DNA of 64,000 nucleotides, taken from the NCBI GenBank assembly GCA_021209875.1, contig JAGYVD010000003.1, positions 4,588,001 to 4,652,000 of the forward strand, in the 5' to 3' direction. Origin of the DNA: Rosellinia necatrix (taxonomy: Eukaryota > Ascomycota > Sordariomycetes > Xylariales > Xylariaceae). Positions 35,425 through 47,637 of the stretch are shown one piece after another; position 1 is the stretch's first letter, and every line of letters begins with the position of its first letter. The position numbers were made by a program, and so were the translations under genes. A model generated the notes under the pieces. That model made no database searches. It had not been told where the DNA came from and worked only from the letters and a program-made list of their open reading frames with translations.

Positions 35425-38321
35425 ATGGACGAGGTCGTCATTGGAGAAATGAATAATGTTACAACCCAACTTGCGGCTTCTACGTTCTCGCAAGACGCCA
35501 TGGCTAGCTCTGTGAGCCCTCAGCCTTCACCACGCATCAATCTTCCCCCACCTCCGAATCCCCCTTTCACGTTCCCTACTCGACCCTCGTTATCAGCGCC
35601 CTCTTCGCTCTCTAAATCGACTGGTCGACGCCATCAATCAGCAATTGAGATCCCAAAAATAGGTCTGGGAGTCGAATACCCGGACTCACGTCAAGCGCCT
35701 GCTCCGCCTCCCGACTTCAGCTTCAATCCCGGCAGTAGCCTTAGTCCAGAAAGCACTAACCGCCGTCCGAGGCCTGCGCCCTTGCCAGATTTTTCTTTTA
35801 ACCCTGGGGCGGCCCCTACGATAGATTCGTCTCTTCTAAGCCCTTCCTTTGCACCACCTTCTCCCAGAACGATCCCCACCCACATGGGTCATAGGAGGGG
35901 AGGCAGTGAATTTGTAGGCGGTAGTCTGAAATCGGGAGAACCTATCACTTTGATGAGTACGAGCCCAACCAGAAGTGAGAGTGGTTTTGCATCGCCAACA
36001 CTGGCGCCGTCAAATGGACCTCGTCGACACCAAAGGGGCCACTCTCATCGACGATCTGGTGCCATATCGAGCCACGACCTATCTCTTATTCTGCAATCAA
36101 GCCCAAGCCCTTCGTCGAGAGGCAGCAGTGCCCCTGCCAGTCCCGCAGGTTTTCGTGAACAGTACACTTTTCCCGATGTCAAGGACAACAGTATCGAAGC
36201 AATAGCACCCCGTAGTAGTGCGGTTGTCGTAGGAAAAGAGGATGTTGTCATGGAAAAACCGAGTCAATCTTTGCCAGAACTGAGTTCAAAGCCGGTCGCG
36301 CGTGCGCGTGTTGGGTTTTCTGACACACTCGAATTCATCCCTCGCCCATTATCCTTGGTTTCGACGGATACAGCTAGCACGGTGCGCCCAGGACACTCCG
36401 TATCTGGGAGCATCTCATCGATTGCATCAATGACAAATTCGATGAATCCGGATCGTGATTCTCCAGCTACTCTGGGTGTCCCAGTTTCACGGACAAATGC
36501 CAGCTCACGCCCAAGTACTGCAGGTGCAGTCTTAGAACGCACTTCAAGTCTCCATGTACCAACCGATGGTGCTGTATCCCCGCGGAGACGTAATTCGATC
36601 CTAATTCTTAATGATTTAACGCAGACAAATGCCCCTACCTCCGCAATGTCCACTCCAACAAAGACTCCGAAAAGGTGGACATTTTTCGGATTCGACTCTT
36701 TTGTAACCACGGGATCACCCACAAAGCCCAGAGCGTCGAGTACTGGTTCTTTAGAAACAACAGCGAAAGATGGGACAGATCCCGTGCCTTCCGCCAGTGA
36801 TAGTGACCCTGTGCGGGATTTAAGAGCTAGCGAATGTTTATCCCCTGTTGGCGAAAGGAAGACATCCATCAAGAAAAGGCGGAAAAAGGTAAAGTTTTGG
36901 GCAGGCTCAATACTCACACGGAGATCGAAGTCGCGGGCACAGAAATCAAAGCCCCGTCGTCGATCACAAACGCCACCAATAATCCGTTTCACGAGGGATG
37001 ACGATATAGATTACGACTTTTCGGAACCTACTGATCGATCGGCTAGGACAGATTTGGGTGCCAGTTTAAATCAGTCAAGACCACTAGGAGCTCGGCCACC
37101 GAGGCATCGCCGTCCTCACCTCGACGATGAGGCATCCTACCCAATGATTGACCTTGACGCAGCACTTGGCCCGTTCAACACTCCAACTCGTGACCCTCAG
37201 TGGGAAGAAGCCCAACGAGCTGGGGCACCACCCAAGCGACAACTTCATAGTGCAGCCGGAATGAGAGGCTTTAGTGGACCCGGAATGCACTATCATCGTC
37301 GGGCCGAAAGTGCACCTGAAATGCCGCCTTTTGAGGGAGCAAGGTTCGGTATTCATCGTTTTGGCAGTTCATCGACTATGGCCGACGTCTTCGAAGAGGA
37401 CGAAGAAGATGATGACACCACCGAGTCTGCACCCGAAGATTCAAACAGCGAATCTCAAGACACAACTACTGGGGACGAAGCCGAGAGGCGTGAGACGGAT
37501 GATGCGGCTTCTACTCCAAGGCAAGATCGCGCCGCAGAACTAGCTAGCCCACAACCAGACATCCCAATGGCGCCATTGACCAAGAGCAAGGAGAGGGATC
37601 CAGGGCTAGATCCACCCACTCCTCTAAACATGAGCGATGACATCACGCCCAGTACTCTTTTTTCATGAGGCTACTCCTGAGGAACACATTTCGCCTCTAC
37701 CTATACGAAGGGACGTGATATTTGCAAGTCCTTTTGAAGCACGTGATCCTGCCACTCGTTCTCCCCGAAATGACACGAACCAGATGGAATCTATCCCCCC
37801 TGATGCAACCTCGATTATCCTCTCTGGACCCCCCCGCTATGCCAAGTCCGTACCCTATTAGTCATTCATCCTCTTTCCCTTCGCCCTGCTCGCCGAGGTC
37901 GTATGATGCCCATCGAATATCTACAGCACCATCTTCAATCACCGATGAGAACCAGTTTCATTCCTTGCTAATGGGAGAACCCGGACCGGAACTCGTCCGG
38001 CTATCTATTGAGGTTTCCTCAGTCGCCAGCACAAATTCAACAATGACACGAGAGAGCAACTTCATACCTGGTCCCCGGCCGAGAAACATGCCATTTCACG
38101 AGCAGCGGCCAGCATCGTTCACATCGGCTGCTTTTGGACGTCGCAGATCCAGTCTAGCCAGTTTGAGTCGCCTGATCAGCAGCGCCCACGGCGAACGCAG
38201 CAAGCTCAGCATGGAAGTCCCGTTTGAAAATGAAGCAGAAAAGAAAACCAAGGCCAGCAAATCAAAGCGCTTGACGAGGATGATGCAATTTTGGAAGCCA
38301 AAAGCGACCAACGGCTCTTAA
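35425..38321 (+). CDS. Large proline/serine-rich protein (annotated in related fungi as cell wall proline-rich protein), interrupted by two single-base frameshifts
   Basis: The first frame runs from ATG 35425 (alternative ATG 35500, MASSVSPQPSPRINLPPPPN) to 37668. It is disordered and Pro/Ser/Arg-rich, with repeated PDFSFNPG modules, the conserved block RRHQRGHSHRRSGAISSHDL, a basic patch KKRRKKVKFW and an acidic stretch. It then hits a stop after a T6 run (37658-37663). The next frame continues sensibly (FHEATPEEHISPLP..., FASPFEARD) to a C7 run at 37829-37835. The third frame carries on (PSPYPISHSS..., FGRRRSSLASLSRLISS, KRLTRMMQFWKPK) to the stop at 38321. Removing one base from each run would restore one protein of about 960 residues. 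No signal peptide is visible, so the 'cell wall' name used for relatives is doubtful; it looks intracellular. Confidence 0.75.
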
Positions 38322-39555
38322 GCAACATTATGATGTGTTTTGATACGAAGACATGACAACCTTACCCTGGGCCGCCTAGCTGGCACGTCGATGCGATACT
38401 GGCTGGGCCCAAAAATATGCGCTCCGAACGCAATTTCGGAACATAGAGGCTACCGCTTCCAACCCCGACACGCCGTTTCCCGCTAATTGTGTTTACCTAA
38501 ACGTCTATGGTCGCGTTAGAGTAGAAAATGGTCTGTTCACGTGGACACAAGTCGGCCTCATGGCCGCTCTAGTAGCAGTCAGAGCTGCCATGGTCAATTT
38601 TGTCTACTTATAGGTAGAAGAGGTGTGCGAAAACAATCGACGGAAATGATAATCTCTCGTCGGCGCAATAGAGAGGGAGATACTGATATCTTTTTTTTCC
38701 TGCACATAGCACTTACTGGGGGGGCGTGGTAAGGCAATCGGGGGAGGGGTGGCCTCGGTGTATTTGACTGACAAATGGGTCTTCAAGATGGCCAACGATG
38801 CAAGCTAGGTTGCCTATACTAATGCTGCCGCAGTAAGCTGACACGTCCAGCTAGCTATGTACAAATATAATGAACATACGCCCTCGTTAAATAGCAGATT
38901 CTTTTTGTGTCTATGCGTGTTTGTTCGCTGCAATTTTTAGATTAGTCTGCGTCAGGGTGAGATGAAGGAAAAGGTGTCATGGACTCGGTAACCTGGTAAC
39001 ATAGCATCGGTATGCCGATGCCAATCCCTTCAGTAACCATAGGGCTGCATAATCTCCTCATGTAATTCGCGGTAAGGAACTCCAGGTGGATCCCCCCCCC
39101 CACAACTCCCTCATCCCTCCCTCCCAAATCGCAAACTTGGGCCAGAGCCTCGGTTTAGCCCGTTCAAGCGTGTGGTGGATACCATCTGCAGTTCCGGTTC
39201 TGGCCAATACTACGCGACGGTTGCCGGCCGTAACAGCCATCGCGTCATCTTTGAGCAGTTCTTGTAAATAACATCCTATCTCTCGATTGATATCGAATTG
39301 GTATCAGATTAGGCCCACGGCCACCCCAAACCTGCCTTCCCAAGACGAACAAACAGGCCGATCTTCCCCGAGGTACCCCCCCGCCCTTCCCCTTAGCACC
39401 GTCACGTCGACCGGGTACTCAGAGCGGCTCCTCCCTTCCCATCACGGGCGTCCACGACAAAAGAAAGAGAGAGCATCCGGGAAAGCAGAGGGGCGAAGGA
39501 TACGACAACGAGACAGAAAGCATTCGAGCAAAGACGGATAAAGGGCGAAGACAAG
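38322..39555. other. Intergenic region
   Basis: About 1.2 kb with no supported gene. Bases 39340-39555 are C- then A/G-rich and should be the promoter/leader of the PEX4-like gene. Small frames near 38541-38795 and 38942-39271 overlap on both strands. Confidence 0.45.
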
Positions 39556-40323
39556 ATGTCGGCGGAATTCCCTCGCAGCGCGGCGAAGCGTCTGCTCCGC
39601 GAGATTAACTTCTGGAAGGAGGAATCGGCGGCTGAGACGGGGATCGAGCGCCTCGGCCCGGTGAACGACGAGGAGTTGTTGCGGTGGGAGGCCGTCATCA
39701 ACGGGCAGGGGATCGGTGGAGGATACGACTGTTCGTCCACCCCCGCGAGTCATTGCAGTCCTTGACCTCTTTCGCGCACTACATACACATGCACATCTCT
39801 ACCTAACCAACCACTCCCACTCATCATCATCATCCTTATCCTTATCCCTTCCATTCCCCTACCATCCTCCACCACCATATCCTCCAGCGCAACACGCGCG
39901 CGCTCGCGATCCAACAACAACAACGACGACAGCCACCCAAAAAAAAAAAAAAAAAAAAGGCTAACAAAAGCGCTCGTCCTTTCGCGCGAGAAAACAGCCG
40001 GCCGCTGGCTCATCAGCATCGACGTGCCGCCGACGTACCCGCTGGCGCCGCCGCGGATGACGTTCCGGACGGAGATCGTGCACGCGAACGTGGCGCTCGG
40101 CAGCGGCGAGATCTGCCTCGACCTGCTCAAGGAGGCCTGGACGCCGGCGTACAGCGTGCTCGAGTGCGTGCGCGCCGTCCGCCTGCTGCTCGCCTACCCG
40201 GGCGTCGACTCCCCGCTCAACGTCGACGCCGCCGCCCTCCTCCGCGCCGGCGACACCCTCGCCGCCCGCCGCCTCACCGAGTACTGGTGCTCCCTCGACA
40301 AGGGCCGCTACGACGGCCCGTGA
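39556..40323 (+). CDS. PEX4: Ubiquitin-conjugating enzyme E2, PEX4-like (peroxisomal)
   Basis: Two exons (39556-39730 and 39998-40323) sum to 501 nt, 166 residues. The protein starts AAKRLLREINFWKEE, the E2 helix 1. It crosses the intron at GGGYD/SGRWLISIDVPPTYPL and has the active-site cysteine in HANVALGSGEICLDLLKEAW, followed by TPAYSVLECVRAVRLLL. The catalytic HPN triad is replaced by HAN, as seen in PEX4-type E2s. PEX4 mono-ubiquitinates the import receptor PEX5 at the peroxisome so it can be recycled. The 267-bp intron is long for this window and contains an 18-base A run near 39940-39957. Exon 2 is extremely GC-rich while the intron and exon 1 are not. Confidence 0.85.
39940..39957. 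repeat. Poly-A run in the PEX4 intron
   Basis: About 18 consecutive A bases in the single intron of the E2 gene, 40 bp before the acceptor. Confidence 0.9.
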
Positions 40324-41253
40324 GTTGACCCTCCCCTTTCCTCTCCCCCCCCGCCCCCACCCCTCTTCTCCTCTCCTCTCCTCTCCTTTTCCTCCGCCAC
40401 GCGCGGAGGAAGAGGAGGTGACAGTCCTGGGGACGATGGGGGTTGGAGGAAGAAGGAGATGGGGAAGTGGGGGGGAGGGGGGGGGTAATAATGCGTGACA
40501 GGATGGAATGCTAGTATCGAGGGCTCGGATGCCGATGTCTGCCGCTTTTTGCTGCCGGGGACTATGATTTCCTGGCCGCGCAGAGACGGGTAGATAGTAT
40601 GCCGAACGATGAGGTAAATTTCAAACGAGGACGGTTATAGGGAAGGGCTCGATGTCGCAATTTGGGGACACTACGTCTCCTTGAATTTGGAATAAGCGAC
40701 CGTTTGGTCTCCTCTCGCCGACGATGGGAAAGGCTTGCCGATAAAATGTACAACGGCTTGGAGTAGTGGCGGGCATTACGCGAGATACTGTACTCTCGTT
40801 TGCTTTTGCTTTTTATCTCTTGGTTTTTTTTTTTTTTTTCCAGCGAGGCAATATCTCATAGTCCATATGTCTTCATCGGGATCAAGTCGATGTCTAATTT
40901 ATTGATATGATGCGGTGACGGGCTTGACATGTCCCGGGCACCATTCTAGGTACCTTGCTTTCCAATATGCGCCGCTCCTAACTTGTGCCGTCTTCGCTGT
41001 TCGAAGCCGCGAGCTTCCGGCCAACCGTGATGAACTGATAGGACCCTACCGTTGGACCCTACCATTGATGCTACAAAATGTTACATAAAAAGCGCCCCGC
41101 CTCCTTGGCAGACTCAGCAGCATGTCGCTGTAGTTTTTATCACTGCTATTTGCTTTTGATGATAACCTCAAACACTCGAGCGCAAACATGTAGTGTTCCA
41201 AAAAAAAAAAAAAAAAACCGATACTGAGTCGCTATCATCTATCTGTGAAACGT
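40324..41253. other. Convergent 3' spacer
   Basis: About 930 bp between the PEX4-like and mannosyltransferase stop codons. It begins with a C/T-rich tract (40329-40395), followed by a G-rich tract (40430-40490), and has T18 (about 40823-40841) and A18 (about 41200-41217) runs. No gene is supported. Confidence 0.5.
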
Positions 41254-42416
41254 TTACTCATTATAGTGGTACACCTAGCACACAGTTAGCAGGTGTATAG
41301 TCCGAGTATCGCGTTTGAGGGCCCGCTTACCTTGTAATTTGGCAACCCCGTGGCGGCCCAGCCTAGCCTCTTGGCCATCTTTGCAAACCCTTCCGTCTCA
41401 ATCAGATGGTAGAACGAGAAGGGTGGAAACATGGCACCGTCCCGATGGACATCGGCCTTAACCAACAATGCTGTCCCCCCCACACCATCAAGGGGCACTT
41501 CCACGTCTCTCTCGTCCTCCTGGTCAGCCATGTACGCCATGAGGGACCTATACGTAGCCATCTCACGGTATCCTTCCAGGATGATATCGTCTGGGTCCAT
41601 CTTGGCGGCGATCTCCTGGGCGGTTGGGCTATCCTGCCAACTATTGAAGTCGTACGGACGTTCTGCGGGTTTGCCGGTTTCGGGGTCGGTATATCTTTGG
41701 TAGCAGTTAGGCACGATCAAGGGTTTATCATGGGCGGCGAGGTCCTGGATGAGGGACGAAGGTGTCTCGACAATATCGGCGTCTAGCCACAGTACCCAGG
41801 ACGTTTCGACCCCCAAGGTAGTAAACAAGAGCGAGTTGCGCGCTCTCGACATGGAGGCGCGCCTGGCCTTCTGGTTTTCCATCTTGTGTCGTTCTCCTTC
41901 GTCCTGTGACATGATTGGGGGGTCGAAATCCTGTCGCTCAATGACAACGCTTCTGAATCGGTTCTTTAGCGGCCCCTTTTGCACCTTGGTCACTTGTGCC
42001 TGGAGGGAAGCCGTGGCGGCATTGCCTTCTTTGTTCTTTGGCAAGATAAATCCGAGCGAGATGAGCTCGTGGGGATAATCGAGTTGCAGGAGGTTGTCCC
42101 AGTACTCCTGGTAGAAGCGGGCCATAGGGGTCAGAATAAGCACAACCTCCCTATTTTCAATGGGGTCCGGGGTGATGGTGACATTATTGAGGTTGAAGCG
42201 GCGCACAGGGGGTCGTTCGCCGATGAGCTTGGACTGGGAGATTGTCGGTTTGCGGACAGGGGCCGAGTTTGTATTCGGTATATTGGAGCTGGATGTCGAG
42301 GCGCTAGATCCATCGGAGACGAGGAAATATAGGATGAACAGGCACAGACAGGCTCCGATCGTCAGAGTCACGTAGTTCGTCCTCCGTAGACGGACAGGCC
42401 CCATAGGGCGCGCCAT
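41254..42416 (-). CDS. Golgi alpha-1,6-mannosyltransferase subunit, ANP1/MNN9/VAN1 family
   Basis: Exon 1 (42416-41331) and a 21-nt last exon (41274-41254, encoding VYHYNE) give 368 residues. It is a type II membrane protein: short basic N-terminus, one anchor (LTIGACLCLFILYFLVS), a stem, then the catalytic domain. Landmarks are VLILTPMARFYQEYWDNLLQ, SRARNSLLF, the metal-binding WVLWLDADIVETP (DxD), DGVGGTALLVKADVHRDGAM and HLIETEGFAKMAKRLGW, all of the GT62 family. The N-terminus MARPMGPVRLRR resembles ANP1-type subunits of mannan polymerase II more than MNN9, but I cannot separate them with certainty. The complex extends the N-glycan outer mannan chain in the cis-Golgi. Confidence 0.92.
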
Positions 42417-42564
42417 GTGGCGGATTGGGGTTTGGACGCTCTCAAATTAACAAATGACTTCGGCGGTTGCATGAGAAATGGCGGAAACATGCGCTGCTAC
42501 CGGGATGCAGATGCAGAAGGTTTGCGAGCCGACATACGCGAACGAGGGATTGATCGGGATTAGG

Positions 42565-42641
42565 TAGGTAGTCAGTAGTCAGTAGTCAGTCAGTCAGTCA
42601 GTCAGTCAGCGGACATTGGACATTAGACATTAGACATTGGA
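42565..42641. repeat. Composite tandem repeats: GTCA tetranucleotide and GACATT(A/G) heptamer arrays
   Basis: GTAGTCA/GTCA units (about 42572-42609) are followed by four copies of GGACATT/AGACATT (42611-42640). The block starts about 150 bp upstream of the ANP1-family ATG. Confidence 0.88.
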
Positions 42642-42811
42642 TGTCTCGCTGTTTCCGAGGCAGAGAATGAGGCCCCCAGGTTGCAGCCTGAGCCGTAGAG
42701 ATCTTGTGGAAGGTCGCGGCCGAGGAATTGCGACACACCCGTCGATGTCGAAAATAAATGGTGTAGGATATGAGTTGCCGGAATTTAGATCCTTTGGTCG
42801 CTGGCTTACGA

Positions 42812-42838
42812 GTAGGTAGGTAGGTAGGTAGGTAGGTA
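42812..42838. repeat. TAGG tetranucleotide array
   Basis: About six TAGG units in the mannosyltransferase upstream region. It matches the TAGGTA words scattered in other spacers of this window. Confidence 0.88.
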
Positions 42839-44064
42839 CAGATGGGTCCATGGGTCTCTCTAGACTTGGCCAGATAAGCCCAAATATGGATTGGCGTTGA
42901 TCTTTAGTGAGGTGGGGTGGCACAGACCACCTCAGACTTTTACTACGTACTACATACTTATGTAAGTAGGAACCTAGGTAGTTTAAAAAAGTACCTGCTG
43001 TAGTTTAGTTTAAGTACTGCCGTATGTATGTATCTCCCTGCATACAAGAGCTGACCTACCTACATTACATACATGTGTAATGACTTGCGGCACGCTAGTA
43101 ACATCTCTGGGCGGGTGCTGCGACCGGTACACTAAGTACGGATACCGGATAGGTAGTAAGTACCTAGTCACTTAGTTCGATAGTTACCTAATCTGGATCT
43201 CGTGTTTGAAATCATCGATAATTTTCGGGATAGTAATTTATAATATCTATCGCTCTACAGAGGGATACGGTCAAATGATAGGCAAGCCCTAGGTACCTGG
43301 TGGTAACTAGCCATGCGGTTGCTAAAGCTGCCACCAGTGTGCTAGTAGCTCCTTGCTAGAGCATGTCCCCCCTTCAATAATCATTCCCGTTTCCTTTCGC
43401 GCCAACACAACAACACCCGCCTCTTCCTCCAAGACACACACACACAGGTAACGGCGCCGAGCGCCACCATTAGGCAATATTCCCATCATTCCTCCCCATA
43501 CTTCACGTCTTGAAGTATCAATATCCCGGATGTTACGCCTCCGTTCCCTCTGGACCATTCCGGTGTCCCCTGTATCTGGACACCCGTGTGCTGTTTCGTA
43601 GGAGGCCAAGGGTGCCATTTCTGCCTCTAACATCGTACATCCTCCGTATACATCCTCCGTACATCCTCCCACTGTGATAAGGATAGACGATCATGACACA
43701 GAGCATCGACACTCATTCCATTTTGGGGACAAGCAGGCACCGGTTTTACGATACCGGGTATCGAGTTCTAGTTTTAATGAGATAAACATAGTAAGTGTTG
43801 AATCTGAATTACCTCTGAAATGAATGCAAATCCAAACGTTACTTGAGACTCCTCCTCTGTCCCGATGAATAAAATAAAACGTTGCGCGGAATCCACTGTC
43901 AATACAATCGAGGACGACGGGAACATACGAACACACACTGGTCAAGTGCGATGGTAAGTTGCAAGTTTCGATTAGTTGCTACGAATATGCATACTCTGGT
44001 CTTCGCCGCCCTCCTTTTCTGTAGATGGTTCTGTCTTGGCCACTGGATCGATCTGAATCAGGTA

Positions 44065-47000
44065 CTAAATTAGATGCGAACTCGCCTCGTTATTCTCCTG
44101 CTCCGAGTAAGACACGGCCGACTGCCCTTCGTTGTCCCTCACATTCACGTCCACGCCAATAATCCCCCTTAGCATGTCTGAGTATTGCGAACATATATCT
44201 TTATAATGGGTCTTAGCTGCAGCCTGAATGTCGTAACTGTCCTTCGTCAGTATAGTTAGCACCACCACTGTAGCTATGTGGCCACCCTGCGCGGCATAGA
44301 TCATGGCTGTTTTCCCCAAGTCGTCCTGGACATTGGGATCTGCCTGGCCGAGACCTAAAAGAACGGCCACAATATCCGTATGTCCTCGAGACGCGGCATA
44401 GGATAGCGAAGTCCGCCGGTGGCGGTCAACACCATCGACGCTTATACAGGATTTGCTGGTGAGCAGGGCTTTCACGCTCTGAAGGTGTCCGCCTTCGCTT
44501 GCATACGACAATGGTGTCCGTAAATCGGAATCATAGGTGTTGGCGGGGCAACCGTGCTCGATCAGCAGCTTCACGATGGCGTCGTGACCTTCCTGTGCCG
44601 CTATATGGAGGGGTGATTGTGTTCCAGGCCCTGCAGCCTCAAGGTTTGTCCAATCCAGTTCAGTGGCAATGTCATCTTGGCCGAGCAGCCTCCGTGTTAC
44701 ATCAACGTTGCCTTTCTGTGCCGCCAGATGAAGCTGGCTTTGCCCCTGAGCGTTTGGCCGAACAGCGCTAACCCCCTTCTCCTTGAGTAGTGTGATGATG
44801 GTATCACTGCCGCTTTCGCATGCACAAAACAGCGGAGAGCGGCCGGTTTTGTCCAGTTGGTTTGGGTCTCCTCCCTCCAGGAGGAGGAATTGCATTGTGT
44901 CCAGGTGGCGGCCATACGCAGCGTGATGCAGAGGCGACATGCCTTCGTCATCTTGGATATTGAGATTTACACTCATCCGGCGGAGCCAGCGCACGACATC
45001 TGCAAATCCGCGCTTTGAGGCTTCAATGACGGCTTGGCCGGGCCCAAGGTTTTCGCCTTCCGACTTCGACTTCTGGATCGCTTTGTAAATTGTTCCCACC
45101 AACTTCGTATAGCCGCATGATGCAGCGATGACGATGCTCCTGTTCAACGTCTCCGGCGAAAAGCTGAGCCACTTTAACACGGCAAACCCAAATAAAATAC
45201 CTCTCCCAAAGGCATAGTCCAGTACTGTTCGGCCCAAGCTATCAGCTTCTAGCGCTGGCGACGTTGTAATCTGAGAGTCTGTGTCTGAGTTCGAACCATC
45301 GTCGCTGCCACTGGAGCTACTGTTCTCCTGTATCTCATTCATCAAATCGATGAAGGACAAAAAGATCCCCTCGGAGCAGTGTACGGCGAAATGGTGGAGC
45401 GGGCTCTTGCCATCTTTATCAACCGCTTCCACTTCTTCCCTGCTAAACTCACAAAGCTTCCGGAAGTTTTTTCCCACATCGGTGTTTTCGCTGCCGTAAA
45501 AGCAATTGTCTTCCATTATTAGTCTCCAAGTCCATGGCAGTTTCTCGACTAATGTATGGCGGAATGGCTCGATGTGCCCATCGTCTTGTGAGTTATCTTC
45601 AGGTTGGGGGTCGCCATCAGATTGGTGATCAGTCAGTTCGCTCCCCGTTAACAGTTCGTAACAGAACTCTGGGTCGTTCAGCATTAAACGGAGACAAGTG
45701 TGGCGTTCGTACAGTCCGGGAGAACGAAAGCTAACTTGAAAAGGGCTTCGATTCCAGCTATCAGGCGGAACGGCCCAATCTTCCCGCGTGGGCCAATTCC
45801 TGAATGCAGTCGTGAGTCCAAAATAAGCCGCAAAGTGACGACTCCCAAAGCCTTTCGGGTAACTATTAAACCGTCTTGAAGACGATGCGTCTGGATGTAA
45901 AGTAACGTGTAGAAGCTGGCTGAGCGTCTCCAGGAGTAAGTCATTCTCCAGTATTTTCTTCGTCATGTCTTCAGCACCAGCGTCTTCCAGGTGGACGCCC
46001 CAGTTCTGTGATGCATAACTCACGAATGGGAGCTTCGTCTCCATCGCGTCGTATTGGTCTTGTGAAGCAAAAGGGCCATGGGAGAGGGTTTCACTCTCAA
46101 AAAGTGCATAGCATGTCGTTGCTGCGTACTGTCTCGCTTGTTCCGCGAATTCGGGACTGAACTGATAGAAATAAAATGGCAACGCTGAAGGCATCGTGAA
46201 GATTCTATCCATTTCAGAGTCTACTTGGACGAATCCCAAGCAAACCTCCATGATCAAACTGGGCGCAGATAGTCCATTCGAGCCGTCGATTCTGGCTCCT
46301 GGTCCGGAGCTGACGGCTTGCTGAAGCTCGCGTAGCGTAAGAGGCCGACAGGATACGGACAACCAGTGCAAAACACTCCTTGCTAATCTCGATCGCTCGG
46401 GCGACTGGTGACTGAGTTGAGATAGGATGAGATTCATGACTTCGGATAGTTCGAGTGGCGGTTTATCAAGGTGGTCTGTTATCTCAGCCAGTGAGGTCAA
46501 GTGACTAATATGCGTAGCCTGGGCGACCGCAGATAAGAAACTGGGTTGAATAAAGGGTTAGACATGCTCCTCTCACATACGGAATGATCGAGAAGAGTTT
46601 AGACAGTAAATGAACATACTTCATTCCAGATTTTCTCACGATCTTGTCCATAAATCCAGAGCGGGCCTCTTGTCCTATTGTATCTGACAGATGGCTGTAC
46701 CTTGGAGAGTCAAGAAAGACCTCAAGGTATTTTCGTATATCTGAACTATTGTGGTCCTCGATTTGGACCACCCTCTCCTTATGGACGATACCCAGTGCTG
46801 TGAAACGCTTGATCATTTCTGGGCGAGCTGTGATTGCCAGTCGTATGTTCCGAACGGCTAGGAGTCGGAAAAGTATGGTCAACCAGGTGAGGATATCATC
46901 ACATTCTTCTAGACCATCGAGGCAAATATATATCCTCCGAAACCAAGACTGGACGGTTAGAAAATCTGAGATAAGATTCGCAAGGGGGACGCCCTTTGTT

Positions 47001-47637
47001 TCCCTATATTCACCAGTGCTTTGGGTATCAACGTGGGATCCGCGGTGTCCCATCTCGGCTAAGAACTTGGGTAGAGGGATATTCTTCGCATCACAAATTT
47101 GGCGCAACAGGCTGCAAATCGCTTGATAGGGCGTATAACCTCCACTTCGGTCGAAGTAATAGTATATAACGATGTTCTCTCGTTCGGATTCACGGGCGGC
47201 TTCTGACTGCAGCTTGTTGATAATGGTATTCCTTCCGATCATTAGATAGTATCCAGTAGTTTCTAGCAGATTGTGTCTTACATCAGCATGGCCTTGCCAG
47301 CGCCCAGATTGCCCTGCAGCCATAGACAGTTCTCCCCGCTCCCAGCGCCCACGAGGGGGTCAAGAGTTACCTCGTGCCAGGCTTTGTACATGGGGAGATC
47401 AAACACCCAGTCGCCAGAGTCCTTTACCCGGACTTTCGATAAATGGTCATGAACCAACCCAACTGGGTGTGGTGACAGTACATTGAGGAGTTTGTTGCGC
47501 ATCTCGGTTTCCGGAGAGGCTTCGAGGGGAGGGTCGGTAGGCGGTATCTTGGGAGATGGCGTTGGTGGTTCCACGAACCGACGCGGAAGTCTTTCAAAGC
47601 CCTGTTGCCTCAGGGAAACGGGTGCTCCCGGATGCAT
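44065..47637 (-). CDS. NACHT-ankyrin NLR-like protein with degenerate Walker A
   Basis: Three exons (47637-47282, 47231-46620, 46504-44065) sum to 3408 nt, 1135 residues. After a short Pro-rich start come the pre-NACHT pattern NKLLNVLSPHPVGLVHDHLS and GDWVFDLPMYKAWHE. The P-loop is LWLQGNLGAGKAML, where Ala replaces the usual Ser/Thr after Lys. YYYFDRSGGY, Walker B-like IYICLDGLEECDD and sensor LAITARPEM follow, then a winged-helix-like region (RSVLHWLSVSCRPLTLRELQ). At least eight ankyrin repeats fill the C-terminus (for example MSPLHHAAYGRHLDTMQFLL, SPLHIAAQEGHDAIVKLLIE). The family is linked to heterokaryon incompatibility and programmed cell death as STAND switches. No HET, SesB, patatin, PNP or other effector is visible at the N-terminus, and none was found upstream. 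Confidence 0.85.

Larger units (their letters stand above)
42417..44064. other. Intergenic region, repeat-rich
   Basis: About 1.65 kb. The promoter side of the mannosyltransferase carries the tandem arrays at 42565-42641. A TAGG array (42812-42838) and dense TACCTA/TAGTTAC words (42940-43310) follow. A short ACAC tract is at 43434-43447. Frames at 43322-43672 and 43691-43945 show no domain. Confidence 0.5.
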
